Shown here piece by piece: positions 44,988 through 56,868 of a stretch of DNA of 62,265 nucleotides. Numbering within the stretch: position 1 is the first letter of the stretch; each line of letters starts with the position of its first letter. The stretch covers positions 438,814 to 501,078 of the forward strand of contig MU270064.1 in the NCBI GenBank assembly GCA_021432635.1, given 5' to 3'. Both the position numbers and the translations under genes were made by a program. The notes under the pieces were generated by a model. That model was not told where the DNA came from. It was given only the letters and a program-made list of their open reading frames with translations, and did not search any database. The stretch is from Thozetella sp. PMI_491 (taxonomy: Eukaryota > Ascomycota > Sordariomycetes > Chaetosphaeriales > Chaetosphaeriaceae).

Positions 44988-46417
44988 ATGTCAGCCCCCG
45001 AAACAAATATACCAGGCGAAGATGTGTCATACATGATATACGTTCCCGTCGCCGTGTTTGGTGTTATTTGTCCCGTGATTGTCGGTCTAAGGGTATGGCT
45101 CCGGCTTCTCAACGGAGGCAGACTCGGGGCCGATGATTACTGTATCATTGGGTCTCTGGTAAGGGAAATACCCCGGCTTTCCTTTGCTATCTCAGTGACC
45201 AGAAAGAAACTGATGATAAACTAGGTGACATCGCTTGGATCCGGCGGTATCATGATCGTTTCGTGCCTGTATGGCTATGGTCGGCACTGGAACAACTTGA
45301 CCGCGTACAATAGAGTACATGCTTACATGGTATGACGCTAGCTGTTGTTTGTTAGAAGACACACTCTCTAACGCCAGGATTAGTGGTTCTTCATCTGCCA
45401 AACGACTTATAGTCTGTGTTCCCGTGTTCCTTCTTGACATTTTCATCGAACATCTAGAGTATTTGAGCTCCTGCCCCCAAGATAGGCCCGGGCAGCCACA
45501 TAAACACCTCATTCTAGGAGATTACTAACACTGAGGCACGGACAGAGTGGTCCATCAGCGCGACCAAATGCTCCATCCTTCTCCTATATCTTCGAATCTT
45601 CAACAACATCCGGTGGCTTAAGTTGACATGCTGGAGTTTGATCACCACGGTAACCGTGTATTGCATTGTCGCATCTTTCGTGTCCGTATTCCAATGCACA
45701 CCACTCCAGCGGGCATACGACAAGAGTATACCAGGCCACTGCATCGACAACACCAAGAATTGGTACGCAAATGCCGGCTTTTCCATCTCGACCGACATCA
45801 TCATCCTCCTTCTGCCCTTGCCGATGGTTTGGGCTCTGCAGGTGCCCATTACACAAAAGGTGGCCCTAGCCTTCATCTTCACCCTGGGAATTTTCGTCGT
45901 ATTCACCTCATGCATGCGTGTTGGAACACTCAACATCACCGCCACGACTCCCGACGTGACCTTCGACATCGCCTCCACAATGTGGTCGATGATTGAGATG
46001 AATGTGGCCATCGTATGTGCCTGCCTCCCCATGATGCGCGTGTTCATCGTGCGCGTTTTCCCTCGGCTCTTCTCCAGCGCATCGGGAGCGAACAAGTCGG
46101 AAGCGTCAGCCTCGTTCTCAACTGGCAAGCATGCAACCAGACCCAAAGGCTATCTCATCTCTAGTGGTTACCCCGACAACGAGCACTCGGCGTGGCGGCA
46201 TACTGATACAAAGGGGTCCATCGCCCTCGAGTCCATTCGCCAGCGCGACCAAGGTAGCGAGGACTATATTCTTTCTCAAACTCAAGTCTATGACACTCAC
46301 GAAGGCGTGGAGAACACTATTGCTGTAGGCCGGTCGGGGGATCTTGAAAGTCATCCTGGTATCCACAAGACAGTCCATTACTCTGTCAAGTACTCCTCCA
46401 AGGAGCGAGAGAAATAA
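44988..46417 (+). CDS. Pth11-like seven-span membrane protein (fungal rhodopsin-like domain)
   Basis: Plasma-membrane protein of the large fungal Pth11/SAT4-like family, some members of which act as receptors. Exons 44988-45158, 45225-45329, 45384-45411 and 45546-46417 give 391 aa. The third exon is only 28 nt (WFFICQTTY plus one base); using it restores the normal spacing up to ATKCSILLLYLRIF. Other marks: FGVICPVIVGLRVWLRL, LGADDYCI, SLGSGG, GYGRHWNNL, SVFQCTPLQRAYDKS, STDIIILLLPLPMVW and FTLGIFVVFTSCMRVGTL. The last 110 residues form a hydrophilic, presumably cytosolic tail. No CFEM domain is present at the N-terminus. Confidence 0.85.
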
Positions 46418-48151
46418 CAACTACCTTCTACTCTAAGGATCTCCCGAAATGGTTACTTCCCGACTTGTGCACGATGGCTGTATATCAGAGGAGCAGTGGA
46501 GCCTGTACTTGTCTCCGGGTGTGTTATTCTGGCCCACCGCTTGAGCCCCTTGGGCAGATCTTGTCAGGCTAAGTGTCTTGGGTACCTAGCCATTCTAACC
46601 AGTATTGCCTCTTCATAATAAACAATTGGTGTTTGTGCCAACCCAACTGCCGTGTCAGACCACAGTGCCGTGATCTGTTACACTGTTCATGAATCGCCGA
46701 ACAGATGACCGAAAGGTGCACAATGAGTCGAATTGTTTCTTGGCAATAGCTTTTGTCCAGATATGCTTCAAGATTACCCGGCGACCATCAATGGAGACGT
46801 GCATCTCCTAATGCGAGGCTTAGATTTCGTTAAATTAAGAGAGGATGTTGGCACATCGCCATAAGTAGGGCAAATAGGCCCAAGCCAACAACTCACGCTG
46901 CAGCTACTTTCGGTTGCGATACTACCCCGGGTCTAGGCGCCCGGCCCATTCCCACCTTTGCGGACTTTCCCCAGCAGCGCTCGTCGGCAAAGAAGACTGA
47001 GTCTTTCTTTTTGTTTGTTCATTGCGCCATATCTGGCGCCGATGCCGAAGAGCCGTTGGCAATTCAGAGCAGAATGGTTAGGTGTAGCTGGGGCTAAATC
47101 CCGGCGTGGGCAGTTAGGCGCATCGGCTTTAAGCCCAGACAGAATACGACTAAAACTCTTTACGGCGATGCGCCTAATGCGCCGCAACACGTGCACAGAC
47201 CAGAGCCCAATAGCTCTCTACACAGCAAAAGTCCCTGGCGAAGTCAAGGACTTTACAGTAGCGCATGGGTCCGTCCTAGGGGCGACAAGGACTTTGTTTG
47301 TGAATCTCAAAGAAATCACCAATCACTCAAACTCTAGGTCGTATCATCCACATTAATATAGATTAGAAGCATAGAAACCACAACCATGGGGAATCCGCTA
47401 TGCTGGTAGCTTCAAGACAGTTTTCTATCCGAAACCTAGCCCAGCAAAAGTCAGCCTAGTCGGTTTATGGCACCTAATAGGGAAGGCAATGCCAACACAG
47501 AGTTGATGAATGCTGAGTAAGATCTCAAACTTTGGATTCCCGCAAGTCTAAACAACTTAGATCCGGACGATGTAACCGCGCAATTCAGGTATCTCTCAAG
47601 CGAAGAGAAGTTCTAGACGCGGCCTTGCGACGAGGCCCTTCATGTTTCGTCGTAGAGTATTTAGGCTCCCGGCTTTTGTTAGAGACCAGTTCAGTCTAAA
47701 AGGCAATAGGGTCGTAGAGAAGGAACAGACGGGCTTGCATACGATCCTCCCGCGCTAAAGCGCTTATACCAAGCCGCTAGCCTAACACTCCAGGGATTGC
47801 ATCCTTAGCAGTTGTATATCTTGGCATTTTGCTACCATAGTAGTACTAAATCCGGAGGTATGAGTTTGACCGACCCTCTAGCCGACATTCAGACTGCCAA
47901 GCGCGGGGCGTGCTGAGCTCTTGGTTTAACGGAGAGGAACCTCCGTCCTCGCAGTCGTTACGCAGCTTAGTTAGCGGTTGGTTCCAGCCATCCTGGTGGC
48001 AACATTCCTGGTTCTTCGGAGACCCTGGCGCAGCAATTTCTTAGTATGTATATTAACGGCGGTGTCCTGACCGCGTTTCCGTACATGAAGAAGTTCTTCA
48101 CCGGACAGATACTCTAGAGTTTCGCATACCAGCTACCTACTATCATCAAAC
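46418..48151. other. Intergenic, possible degraded elements
   Basis: No gene is supported. A short open stretch at about 47998-48115 (SETLAQQF, YINGGVLTAF) looks protein-like but starts without Met and is unrecognised. The 47.4-47.9 kb segment has many stops and may be an old repeat. Confidence 0.35.
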
Positions 48152-48805
48152 ATGAAGTTTTCCAACGCTTTCACCCTAGCCACTATCGCGGCTACCGCCT
48201 CGGCTAGTACCCGATTCGTCCTCACCACGTGAGTTAAAGAGACGTTTTCTGGGCCATGGCTTCATGCATTCCAAGCCCCGGCATGGTCACTGGCTGCCCA
48301 GGGGCTTGAATCTGACTCTGATGTTAGCGACCACAAGGGTGTTGATGGCCGCAACGTAACCGTTGGGCCGCCCAGTGCGATTGCTGGTGACTTGATCGGT
48401 GCTTTTGATGGTACATCGGTTAGCTTCGATCTTGTCAACGGCGAGCTCCGAGACAGCACCGGACGTGACTACGGCCTAGCCTTGGTGGGACCTACCGGCG
48501 GCCCGTACGACCTCGTTGGACTAGCTAGTCCTGCTACCGCTGCTGTTCCGGAGGGTAACGTCAAGATCTACGACCAGTGGAACTTGGACTTTTATCTCGG
48601 TTACTCTGCTGAGCAGGGTTGGTTCTATTTCATCCCCACCACGGAGGCCGATGATGTTGCCGACGAGCTCTTGAAGATCGTGTTTGCCGACAGAGGTAAG
48701 CCCCTTGACAAATCTACTACTGAACGACAGCCTCTAATTGCTCATTTCGCTGCAGACTGGGGCGCACCCTCGACAGTCACGGAGCTTGAGCCCCGTGACG
48801 CCTAA
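48152..48805 (+). CDS. Small secreted protein, unknown family
   Basis: Proposed exons 48152-48228, 48328-48695 and 48756-48805 give 164 aa. A signal peptide covers about 1-18 (MKFSNAFTLATIAATASA). The first intron uses GTGAGT and the GATGTTAG acceptor, the one that keeps the frame; the second (GTAAGC...TGCAG, 60 bp) has no stop and could be retained, adding 20 residues. The mature protein has no Cys and is rich in Asp and Gly (GDLIGAFDGTSVSFDLVNGE, IYDQWNLDFYLGY). One N-glycosylation site is present (NVT). I do not recognise the family. An effector or wall-associated role is only a guess from secretion and size. Confidence 0.65.
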
Positions 48806-49172
48806 GTTTCGACACCCCGATCGCCGATTGACTACCTGAAGGCGATGCTGCCATGGGGTTGAATGTATCGGTGTTTCGTGACACCCACAACAGCGTCCCA
48901 GAGTTTGGTTAAGCAGAAATTGAATATTTATCCTAAAGCGACATATCCAATATCTCAGTAATAGAAAAACGTGCGGATTTGCTTGTATTTGAGCTAAACT
49001 GGATAAAATGTGGCCTCGGCAACAAATGCTACCTTGGCGAGAAGATAAATAATCAAATGGATCCTTTGTCTATCATACGTTCTAACTGCCACTCCTTCAC
49101 AGTACTTAATTTGAGTCCCGAACTCTTGGTTAATCGACAGAGTCTATCAGGCTGGTGACATTGACATTGAGC
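48806..49172. other. Convergent intergenic space
   Basis: 367 bp between two small secreted-protein genes. AT-rich, with no feature recognised. Confidence 0.4.
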
Positions 49173-49691
49173 TTAGTTGCAGCCGGTAGCGCGGTTGGAC
49201 AGGCACTGGGAGACACAAGTGCCGCTGAGTAGCACATTCCATTCCTGGCCAGAGACGCCTCCCATGCTGCCACACATGCTCAGAGTTCGCTGCGCGCTAG
49301 GCAGTAGGTTCTTCGCCTGAAGGGAGAGAGCGGTGTACTTGGACCAGCTGATGCAGCAGGCATCGTCTCCCTGGCCATAGCATACGGCACGGGGCGAGGC
49401 GCTGATGTAGTTGTTCGTGTTCAGAGCAGAAAAGAGTTGCTGGCACAAGTTGCCGTCATAGACATGATTGTTGGCGCACTTGATGGCGTTGGCGCCACAG
49501 CCGGTGTCGCGGGCTGCCACAGACCCATCATCGAGGTCGGTGCCATCGTACCAGGTGAGAGTGCCGTTGCCGAAAGTTTCAATTTGCCGCACCTGAAGCC
49601 CTTCGGGAGTTCGCTCCCCGATCGCAATCGCTTGTCCCTGGGCGAAGAAGTAGGTCGCCACACAGAATGCAATAGCCTTGGAAGAGAACAT
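49173..49691 (-). CDS. Small secreted Cys-rich protein
   Basis: Single exon, 172 aa. Signal peptide about 1-23 (FCVATYFFAQGQAIA). A propeptide-like segment with RTPEGLQVRQIETFGNG follows, then a compact domain with ten Cys after residue 60: GCGANAIKC, DGNLCQQL, RAVCYG, ACCISWSKY, LSMCGS, GTCVSQC and GCN. The even number suits five disulphides. The ACCISW motif and Cys spacing recall fungal secreted proteins of the host-interaction type, but I cannot name a family. It is on the minus strand, convergent with the preceding small secreted gene. Confidence 0.75.
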   Translation of the reverse strand: MFSSKAIAFCVATYFFAQGQAIAIGERTPEGLQVRQIETFGNGTLTWYDGTDLDDGSVAARDTGCGANAIKCANNHVYDGNLCQQLFSALNTNNYISASPRAVCYGQGDDACCISWSKYTALSLQAKNLLPSAQRTLSMCGSMGGVSGQEWNVLLSGTCVSQCLSNRATGCN

Positions 49692-51301
49692 CTAGGCAGG
49701 ATTTGATTAGCTGGGCCACGTGAGGAATATCAAAGGGCCTATACGTACGATGCCGGACTTGAGGGGAGAAGATAGTAGATATTCAAATTTGAGCTGGTGA
49801 TTGTAAAGAGAGGAACTAGGGAGTGGCAGTTAAAAGCGAGTGAGCAGGAAACAGTTGAGATAATGTAGTTGTTTGGTCGGGATGTTATGGTTGTAGACTT
49901 GACCAGCTCCTTATATAGACCTTCCCAGAGAACATCAATGTCATTTCAACATAAAAAGGAATGGAGTGCGAGAGGTATTGAACCCAAAGTCACATCGTCG
50001 TCGGGTCATCAAAAGAAGCCGAGCCGATGGTATCGCCGCGAATGGATCCTAGCCACCTAGAATTCGTGGCTTCGGTTTAATCTTGAGGCAGGTTGGAATG
50101 CCGAGAAGGCCCCTTGATGCCAATCGCACAGCTTGCTGCTCGATCCACTATTGTTGCGAGGCAATGCACTCCTAGCTTTTGATCTTGAACAGCGTAGCCT
50201 TGACTCAAACACGAGACGCCGTTGGGCGGATAGAATGGCCCAATCAAGAGCGCCAGTCAATGCCCGCAACGTAGTTCTAGAAGAGGCTTCTCTAGATGGA
50301 CCGGGGGTCTTGAAGCAGATCTCAGCCTCATTTGTCTGATCTAAGGGCACTACTTCGGCAATGCATGTACGCCTTCGGCCGTTCAGCCTCAGAGTGCCGA
50401 AATATTAGCTTCAGCCTCTCTCGTCTAGTTCAGCTTAACAAGGTTTGCAACCGTCAGGCGCACGGACAATCTAATCTCCTTGCGGACTTGACGTTGGAAG
50501 TTTCAACGGCGGACCGCAGTTTTAGTTGGTCTGCTATAGCTCCATGTGCAAGGAAACCGTCAAAGTCCAAACAACCGAGGGATGATTCTCGGCACCCGGG
50601 AGATCTAAGGGTTCTTTTTAGCATGCTCCGTATGATTGGCCTGCCCCGATGCTTCTGAGTATTCAGTTGTGGTTCGCTAGAAGTCCCTCTCATTTCCGAA
50701 AGCCCTTTGGGCTGATGATAGGCACAGCCAATTGACCAAGCCTGGACCACTGTAGCCCATAAGCGCAGAGTGGCCCAGTTGTACACTTAATACTACTTTA
50801 AAACTACTTTTAATAGTATAAAGGTAATAAGATTAACGATACAAATTACTTTACCACTGCTTATATACGCGCCTAGAACCTTGAACTAAACCTTACTGTC
50901 TTATTACGTTTACTCTAGTAGATTTTATTTTTTAATACTAATTAAATCTATCGTCGTGCGAGAATCACAATTAAGCCTTTTAACTTATAATTCGGCCCGT
51001 AAGAAAACTTAGTCTAACCTTTAAATCCATAGTTATATGAACCGTGTGTCGTTCTGTAAAAGAAAAAAAACCCAAAACCCAGTAAGAATAATAGCTAGGG
51101 CTTAGTAAGATTTATATTGGCTGGGAAATGTTTAGTTTCCTTGAAAACAGTGTTGTGTATAAGTGGCAAAATTTTTAAGGAACAGAAGATATGTGAGAGT
51201 CAAGTGTGCCAGCTGAGTATGTCTGAACATATGGCGATAAAGCTTATTGCTGCACTGATCTTGCGTATTATCACGTACTTGGAGATTCAGAATTTTATTT
51301 A
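49692..51301. other. Intergenic with AT-rich relic
   Basis: The promoter of the Cys-rich protein lies at the left. From about 50780 to 51120 the sequence is strongly AT-rich with frequent TA and TTA/TAA, typical of RIP-altered repeat remnants. No gene recognised. Confidence 0.45.
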
Positions 51302-52309
51302 TCATGGAAAACTAACTTTCAAAAAATGAGCAATCACCTCTATGTATGGCCCCTTCTCCTCATACTGCGGCATGTGGCTAGAATTCTGCATAGTAACCCA
51401 CTTGATCTTAGGAATCGCTAAGAACCACGGCTCGACAGCCATAGGGACAATTTGTCCATATTTGCCATCGATCAACAACGTTTCTGCCTGTATCTTGTGG
51501 GCCTCCCTCCATCCTTCCCAGTCTTTATACGAGCCGGTGACTTTAAACTCAGACGGGCCGTGACTGTGAACGTTGGCTAGATGGACAACGAGGCAACCTA
51601 GCGTTCTTTTTGAAGACACTTACATGGTGTGAAAAGCGGTCCTGTCCTGACCGAGACTTTTTAGCGCGTCTGCTAGTTCCTTAGGCATTGGATCTATCAA
51701 ACAAAGATGGCGGCGCATAAACACTGCGCACGCAGTCTTGTACTCGGGACTGTCGTAATCTCCTTTCTCATGACAGTCTAGGATGGTCTTGTACACATCT
51801 GGCGGTAGTTCGGACAACAGTTGATTGATACCTTTCACGGCTAAGGGCACGCTGGCCGGTGCATTCGATATCACCAACTGCTTCAATCCGCGGGGTTGTG
51901 TACAGGCGTACGCAGCTCCAAGCATACCGCCCCAGCTTGGTCCCACGATGGAGAACCCCTTATCGTGAAGATTGAGGTGGCGCACGAGATTTTCCAGCTC
52001 CTCGCAGAACAAATCGAAGGTCCAGAACGTGGCATCGCCAGCCTTCTCCGGCAGGCGAGTCGACTTCCCGCAGCCGATCTGGTCGTATAGGATGACTGGA
52101 ACGTTATGGAGCGTGTAGAGGTCAATATAGGGTGACAGGTATGCGCTTCCTGCCCCAGGACCGCCGTGCAACGCGACGACGGGCGTGGCTTCGGAATCGA
52201 GACTGCCCACGATCTTGTACCATGTCTTGCACGGCTTGCCTGCGTTGGGGGCCTCGAAGGCAACTTCGCCTTCTACTACAGTAAATGATGCCATGGGGAT
52301 AATAGCCAT
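51302..52309 (-). CDS. Prolyl-iminopeptidase-like alpha/beta-hydrolase (S33 family)
   Basis: Removes N-terminal Pro or hydrolyses amino-acid amides; members of this branch are also annotated as L-amino-acid amidases. Exons 52309-51624 and 51563-51302 (GTAAGT donor, CACAG acceptor) give 315 aa; Met6 is an alternative start. The oxyanion motif is HGGPGAGSAYL, followed by DQIGCGKSTR. The nucleophile Ser is in VGPSWGGMLGAAYA. The catalytic Asp is in LLIDGKYGQIVP and the His in NSSHMPQYEE near the C-terminus. A second acceptor earlier in the intron breaks the family phrase HGPSEFKVTGS, so it was not used. No signal peptide; cytosolic. Confidence 0.88.
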
Positions 52310-53503
52310 TTGGATTCAAGATAACGTCGGGTTGCGATTAAAGCAAGGGCCAGGGGGGATATTGAAGCAAAAAGGCCAGCCCGTCAGCGGAAAGGGGATC
52401 GGCCTTGATGCTAATCTTTTCCGGATTATCTTCACAATCCCAAGTCGCTGAAGGACGCTGACCAACATCTACACTTGCAGATTTGTTGAGGCACAGCATG
52501 ATCCTTTGCACCCCCGGGGTGAGGCTATCTCGCTAGGACGGTTGGGTATGGCTTACGAGGCTTTGGGGGCTTGCAGTATAGTACTGTACATCGTACTCCG
52601 TAGCTCTGCAATCTCGATTTACCCGGAAGCTGTCCTTATTTGCTGGGGCACCAGGGACAAGATCGCCGAGGGATGCATCCTTTTCCACGAAGAACCCTGC
52701 TGTGCGAGCCTCTATGGCTTCGGCTCTTCCCTTTGTCTAGCTGACGGCAACTTCCCCGCAAGACCCGGGGTGGAAACCTGCGCACATCGCCACTCTCTTA
52801 TCGTCATGCAGGCCAACGGCCTCCCCATTCGAAGCAGAGATTTTATCTACACTGAATGGCACCCAATTTCTCTTCTACAAAGAGGACTTATCGGCATGCT
52901 TATTATAATAGAACTCCGATGTATTAATATACTGGGAATTGGCTCCCGAGGACGAGCGTTCAGCTTCCGCGGTCTCTCCTGCGCGGACATTACAAAGCTG
53001 AAGTGCGGTGACGTAAAAGCCCTTTGGGTGTCTTTGTTACGGCACAGCGCGCAGATGTGGCGGAGGAAGGTGGCAAGTACCTACCGCGGCCTTGCATTCG
53101 GCGTGGGAAAGCTGATCTCGCACCATCATTCACTTCTGGGCCAAATGTCGCTTCGTGAGTGGGTGACGATCTGTGATCGAAGTGCAGCCGTCACCTGTGC
53201 CCATCTGCAGGCAACAAGCCTACAGGCAATGTAAATCAAGATTAGTTATTGGTAAAGGTTGTAACTTGGAATACAGAGCTGTTCGGCGCTGTCCACATAA
53301 ACCAACGCAACAAAAGTACATCGCGCTGTTACGTCAACCCCCTACCCGGCTGTCCTTTTTGTCGGTAGACCAATCTGCCCAATCTGGGGACTATGACTAT
53401 CTACCTGACTGGCCGAATTATCGTCCATTGCACCAACAGCCGGCGGCCAATGTAGGCTCCCTCCATTTTCCCTTGGTGGCGTTTTGACCACTCGCCTATA
53501 CGT
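52310..53503. other. Intergenic with one orphan open frame
   Basis: A 729-bp plus-strand frame (52506-53234) lacks a recognisable domain, consistent hydropathy or splice context and is not called. The 3' part precedes the truncated permease and shows no trace of its missing N-terminus. Confidence 0.35.
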
Positions 53504-54832
53504 ATGCCAGCTCACTGGGTCGCCCTCCTTGCGCCGAAATCATGGAGCCACTTTCTCTCCTACTTAACTGCGTGGCTCCCTACCCTCGCGTGGCAGGGCG
53601 CCGCCGTGGATACCGCCTACTCATTTGCCACGCTCCTTCAATGCATGATCGTGTTGGTCCATCCCAGTGACAAGCCCCTCGCCTACCAGACTGTGTCACT
53701 CAGTTGGGGGGCGACGTCGTTTGCCGTCGCCATCAACTCAGTGACGACACGTTTCCTTGCTAGGTTTGAGGGCCCTGTCCTGGTCCTTCACCTAGCTGGC
53801 TTCTTTTGTATACTTATCCCGATGGTATATCTTGCGCCGCACAACGACGCAGAAGAGGTCTTCACTACCTTCCTAAATTTGGGTGGGTGGTCTACGCAGG
53901 CACTCTCCTTTTTCGTAGGTGCTCCCTCTATCACACTGGGGCTTTTGGGGGCCGACGTCGCCGTGCACATGTCCGAGGAAATCAGGGACGCCGCAGTTGT
54001 AGTACCGCGCACCATGATCTACTCCGTTCTAATCAACAGCACACTTGCATTCTCCCTGATCATTGGCGTCATATTTTGTCTCTCGGACATCGAGGCTGCG
54101 CTCGCCGCACGAACGACAATGTTTTATCCATTCCTGGAGGTTTTCCGCAACTCGGTCAAGTCGATCCCTGTGGTTGTGGCCATGGTCAGCGTCATCCTCG
54201 TCAACATCATATGTAGCAGCGCAGGCATATATGCCTCAGCCTCCCGTATCCTCTGGTCCTTTGCCCGGGATAAAGGACTTCCGTTTAATAGACAGCTAGC
54301 CAAGGTACGTTGCCACTACCAAAGCTTGTCGTTCGTTACTCCTGCTCAGCGTTGCTAATTACGCGACATGCAGCTCACCAAAAACATGCTCCCCGTTCCG
54401 GCCGTGATTACAACCTTGAGTATTACCATGCTCCTCACCCTGGTGGGGCTTGGATCCTCGGTCGCGCTCCGGAACCTCGTGAGCATCACCGTGTCGGCAT
54501 TATATGCGTCCTACCTGATAGTATGTGTCTTTCTGCTGTGGCGCCGCTGCACAGGCGCGATTCGCCCTCCAAGTGTTAAAGCACAACCGGATGCCCTTTT
54601 GATTTGGGGGCCTTGGAGGATGCCAGAGCCCCTGGGCACCATCAACAACACAATAGCATGTGCCTATATTTCCTTTATCATGTTCTGGTCATTTTAGCCC
54701 GAAGAAACACCGATAACACCCACCAATTTTAACTGGAGTGCTCTTGTGTTCGGAGTGGTAGTTATTTTTGCCGTACTTTGGTATATTGTCCGAGCTAGAC
54801 ATAACTTCAAGGGTCCAATCAGGGAAATATGA
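53504..54832 (+). pseudogene. Amino-acid/GABA permease (APC family), truncated and interrupted
   Basis: Remains of a plasma-membrane amine/choline/GABA-type permease. Coding stretches 53504-54304 and 54374-54832 are joined by a GTACGT intron. The homology begins within span 3 (HWVALLAPKSWSHFLSYLTAW); about 100 N-terminal residues are missing. Well-kept parts: INSVTTRFLARFEGPVLVLHL, GADVAVHMSEEIRDAAVVVPR and SRILWSFARDKGLPF. A TAG at 54695-54697 interrupts the phrase FIMFWSF-stop-PEETPITP, where Trp is normal. The frame then continues through one more span to a natural stop at 54830. One G-to-A change explains the stop; the lost 5' end does not depend on it. Not functional as it stands. Confidence 0.8.
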
Positions 54833-55422
54833 CGTATCAGGAATTGGCTATCTAGGTAGACGTGCCTATTCATTCTTCTTCCTAGGGAACACCCGCAATC
54901 CGACACACTGAATTATAATTCATCAGTCATTAGTTTCGATTTCCCCCACCCGTTCAGTACTTTGACCCACTAGAGAGCAAAGTAAAGAAGTCTGTAAATA
55001 AAACAAAACAAAGTGATATATCTTTGCAAGCCCCAAGACTAGGGTTCCGTACACTTTTTATAGAAAGGAAAGATAATAAAACCGACAATCTACACAGTAG
55101 ACATCATATCCGGTGGCTCTAAGCACAGTGACAAACCAGTAATAGCTATAACTGATCTGCGTTGACATATAATGTCACTCGAGCCGAGCAACCGCAATAG
55201 AGAGCAAGTAAAAAGAAGGTTCGCTGCGCGCTGCGGAGTATCATCGATCGCGCAGCTCCGATGAAACGGCTGATGATTACAACAGTCATGGGAGATTCGG
55301 TAATCATGCATTGTAGCTAAGAGCAGACTGATGGACGGATCTTCTACTTCCCTAACCTATTTCCTAGCTCAAGATAGCGGTGCGGCTCAGCCTCTGTTAG
55401 GTTACGCCTTCCAACGGGGTTC
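54833..55422. other. Convergent intergenic space
   Basis: Between the permease relic and the old-yellow-enzyme gene. AT-rich around 54920-55090, with no gene recognised. Confidence 0.4.
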
Positions 55423-56868
55423 TCAAAATTGTTGGGGGATCCTCGTGAACTGGTTCGGCCACCAGACATCCACCCCTAGCTTCTCCGCAACCCTTAACAC
55501 CCACTCTGGCTCTCTTAGGAACTGTCTACCGACCATAATAATGTCAGCAACAGACTTATTCCCGTCCTTGGAATTAGTTCCTTCTTTAGCTGCGTCGGTC
55601 TCCTTCACAATATGGTTCTCGGACGAAGCGGCGGCGCCTTCGACAATGTCTCTCGCCTGCTCTGCTTCTGTGATGAGGCCAACGACGCCTATGAGAAGAT
55701 TGAGGTTATTGGCCTTGATATCCCTTCTGATCCGGTCAGCAATCTTGACATGGCAGTCCTTGGTGTTTACTCCATCGATGCGTTGCTTAGGATGGTTGCC
55801 TCCACTGCTAATGTCCAGCAGGTCGATGCCTAAAGCGGGGAGCCTTTTGGCCACCTCGATCGTCGCCTCAATGTCCCACGATCCCATCTCTTTGTCCAAA
55901 TTGGTATCTTCCAAGAACTCGGTTGACGACATCCGGAGGAAGATAGGGATAGTTTCCGGAACCGAGCTCCGCACTGCCTTTATCACTTCAAATAGAAGTC
56001 TCGTCCTGTTTTCGAAACTCCCTCCGTATTCATCGGTTCTTCGGTTAGAAATTGGCGACAAGAATTGGTGTAGAAGATAGCCGTGAGCAGCATGGATCTC
56101 AATCACATCCACTCCTGCCCTCACGCTCCGCACCGCTGCCTTTGCAAAATCCTGCACCACCTCCCTAATCTCATCGATAGTCAGAGCCTTAGGAGTCCAA
56201 AATCTGCTCTGTTCGAGATCGAAAAACCCATCCCAAGTTTGACTTTCTCCGCCAGAAGGGCCTTTCACGTCGTCAGGCCAGCCACCAATGTCTTTGTCTG
56301 CGCGTTTGGATTTTCTGCCAAGAACCGTCGACATCCAGGGCGCAGCGGTACTGCTCTTGCGTCCGGCGTGCGCTAGCTGCACACCTACGAGAGCACCTTG
56401 GGACTTGACAAAGTCGGCAACTCGCTTCAAGCCAATGACCTGTGCATCATCCCACAGGCCGGGACAATTTGGTGAGATCCTCCCATTAGGCTGCACGCTT
56501 GTCGCTTCCACGAACACCAGACCCGCCCCTTTGATAGCATAATGCCCAAGTGTCGCAACATGCCAGTCCGTCAGGGCCCCAATATCGGGACCGGATACGG
56601 CAGTGGAGTACTGGCACATAGGTGAGACGACGATACGATTCCGAAGAGTGGCATTGCGAATTCGGAGGGGCGTGAACAGGGTGGGTGTTGCCGAAGAGAG
56701 TTTCTTTGGGGTGCCGGGAGAGTGCAGGTGCTGCGGTGTGAAGTAGGGTAGGCCAGGCACCGGAGTATTGAGGTTAGACAGGGTCATTGTGGCGGTAAGC
56801 TGAGCTAGCTGAACAAGAGGGGTTTTGGTGATGAGAGTACAGGAAACAAGAAACGGAGGACAACCCAC
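55423..56868 (-). CDS. Old yellow enzyme, class III (YqjM-like) flavin ene-reductase
   Basis: FMN-dependent NAD(P)H:enone oxidoreductase. Single exon; from Met at 56868 it is 481 aa, from the more likely Met at 56787 (MTLSNL) 454 aa. LFTPLRIRNATLRNRIVVSPMCQYS holds the FMN-contact Cys of thermophilic-like OYEs. Substrate-binding His are in the QLAHAGRKSS and EIHAAHGYLLHQFLSP motifs, followed by SNRRTDEYGGSFENR. FLRMSS, LDISSGGNHP and IMVGRQFLREPEWVLRVA complete the barrel. An insertion of about 25 residues rich in Glu, Ser and Lys (about 406-430 from the long start) lies between GLITEAEQARDIV and ADIIMVGRQF, where related proteins are short. Cytosolic; substrate unknown. Confidence 0.92.
   Translation of the reverse strand: MGCPPFLVSCTLITKTPLVQLAQLTATMTLSNLNTPVPGLPYFTPQHLHSPGTPKKLSSATPTLFTPLRIRNATLRNRIVVSPMCQYSTAVSGPDIGALTDWHVATLGHYAIKGAGLVFVEATSVQPNGRISPNCPGLWDDAQVIGLKRVADFVKSQGALVGVQLAHAGRKSSTAAPWMSTVLGRKSKRADKDIGGWPDDVKGPSGGESQTWDGFFDLEQSRFWTPKALTIDEIREVVQDFAKAAVRSVRAGVDVIEIHAAHGYLLHQFLSPISNRRTDEYGGSFENRTRLLFEVIKAVRSSVPETIPIFLRMSSTEFLEDTNLDKEMGSWDIEATIEVAKRLPALGIDLLDISSGGNHPKQRIDGVNTKDCHVKIADRIRRDIKANNLNLLIGVVGLITEAEQARDIVEGAAASSENHIVKETDAAKEGTNSKDGNKSVADIIMVGRQFLREPEWVLRVAEKLGVDVWWPNQFTRIPQQF

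Noticed and set aside
46958..47356. 132-aa frame on the plus strand
   Set aside because: Arg/Ser-rich random-looking composition with overlapping frames on both strands. No family resemblance.
52506..53234. 242-aa open frame on the plus strand
   Set aside because: No domain, no signal peptide, irregular composition and no splice context. Likely chance opening in GC-balanced DNA.
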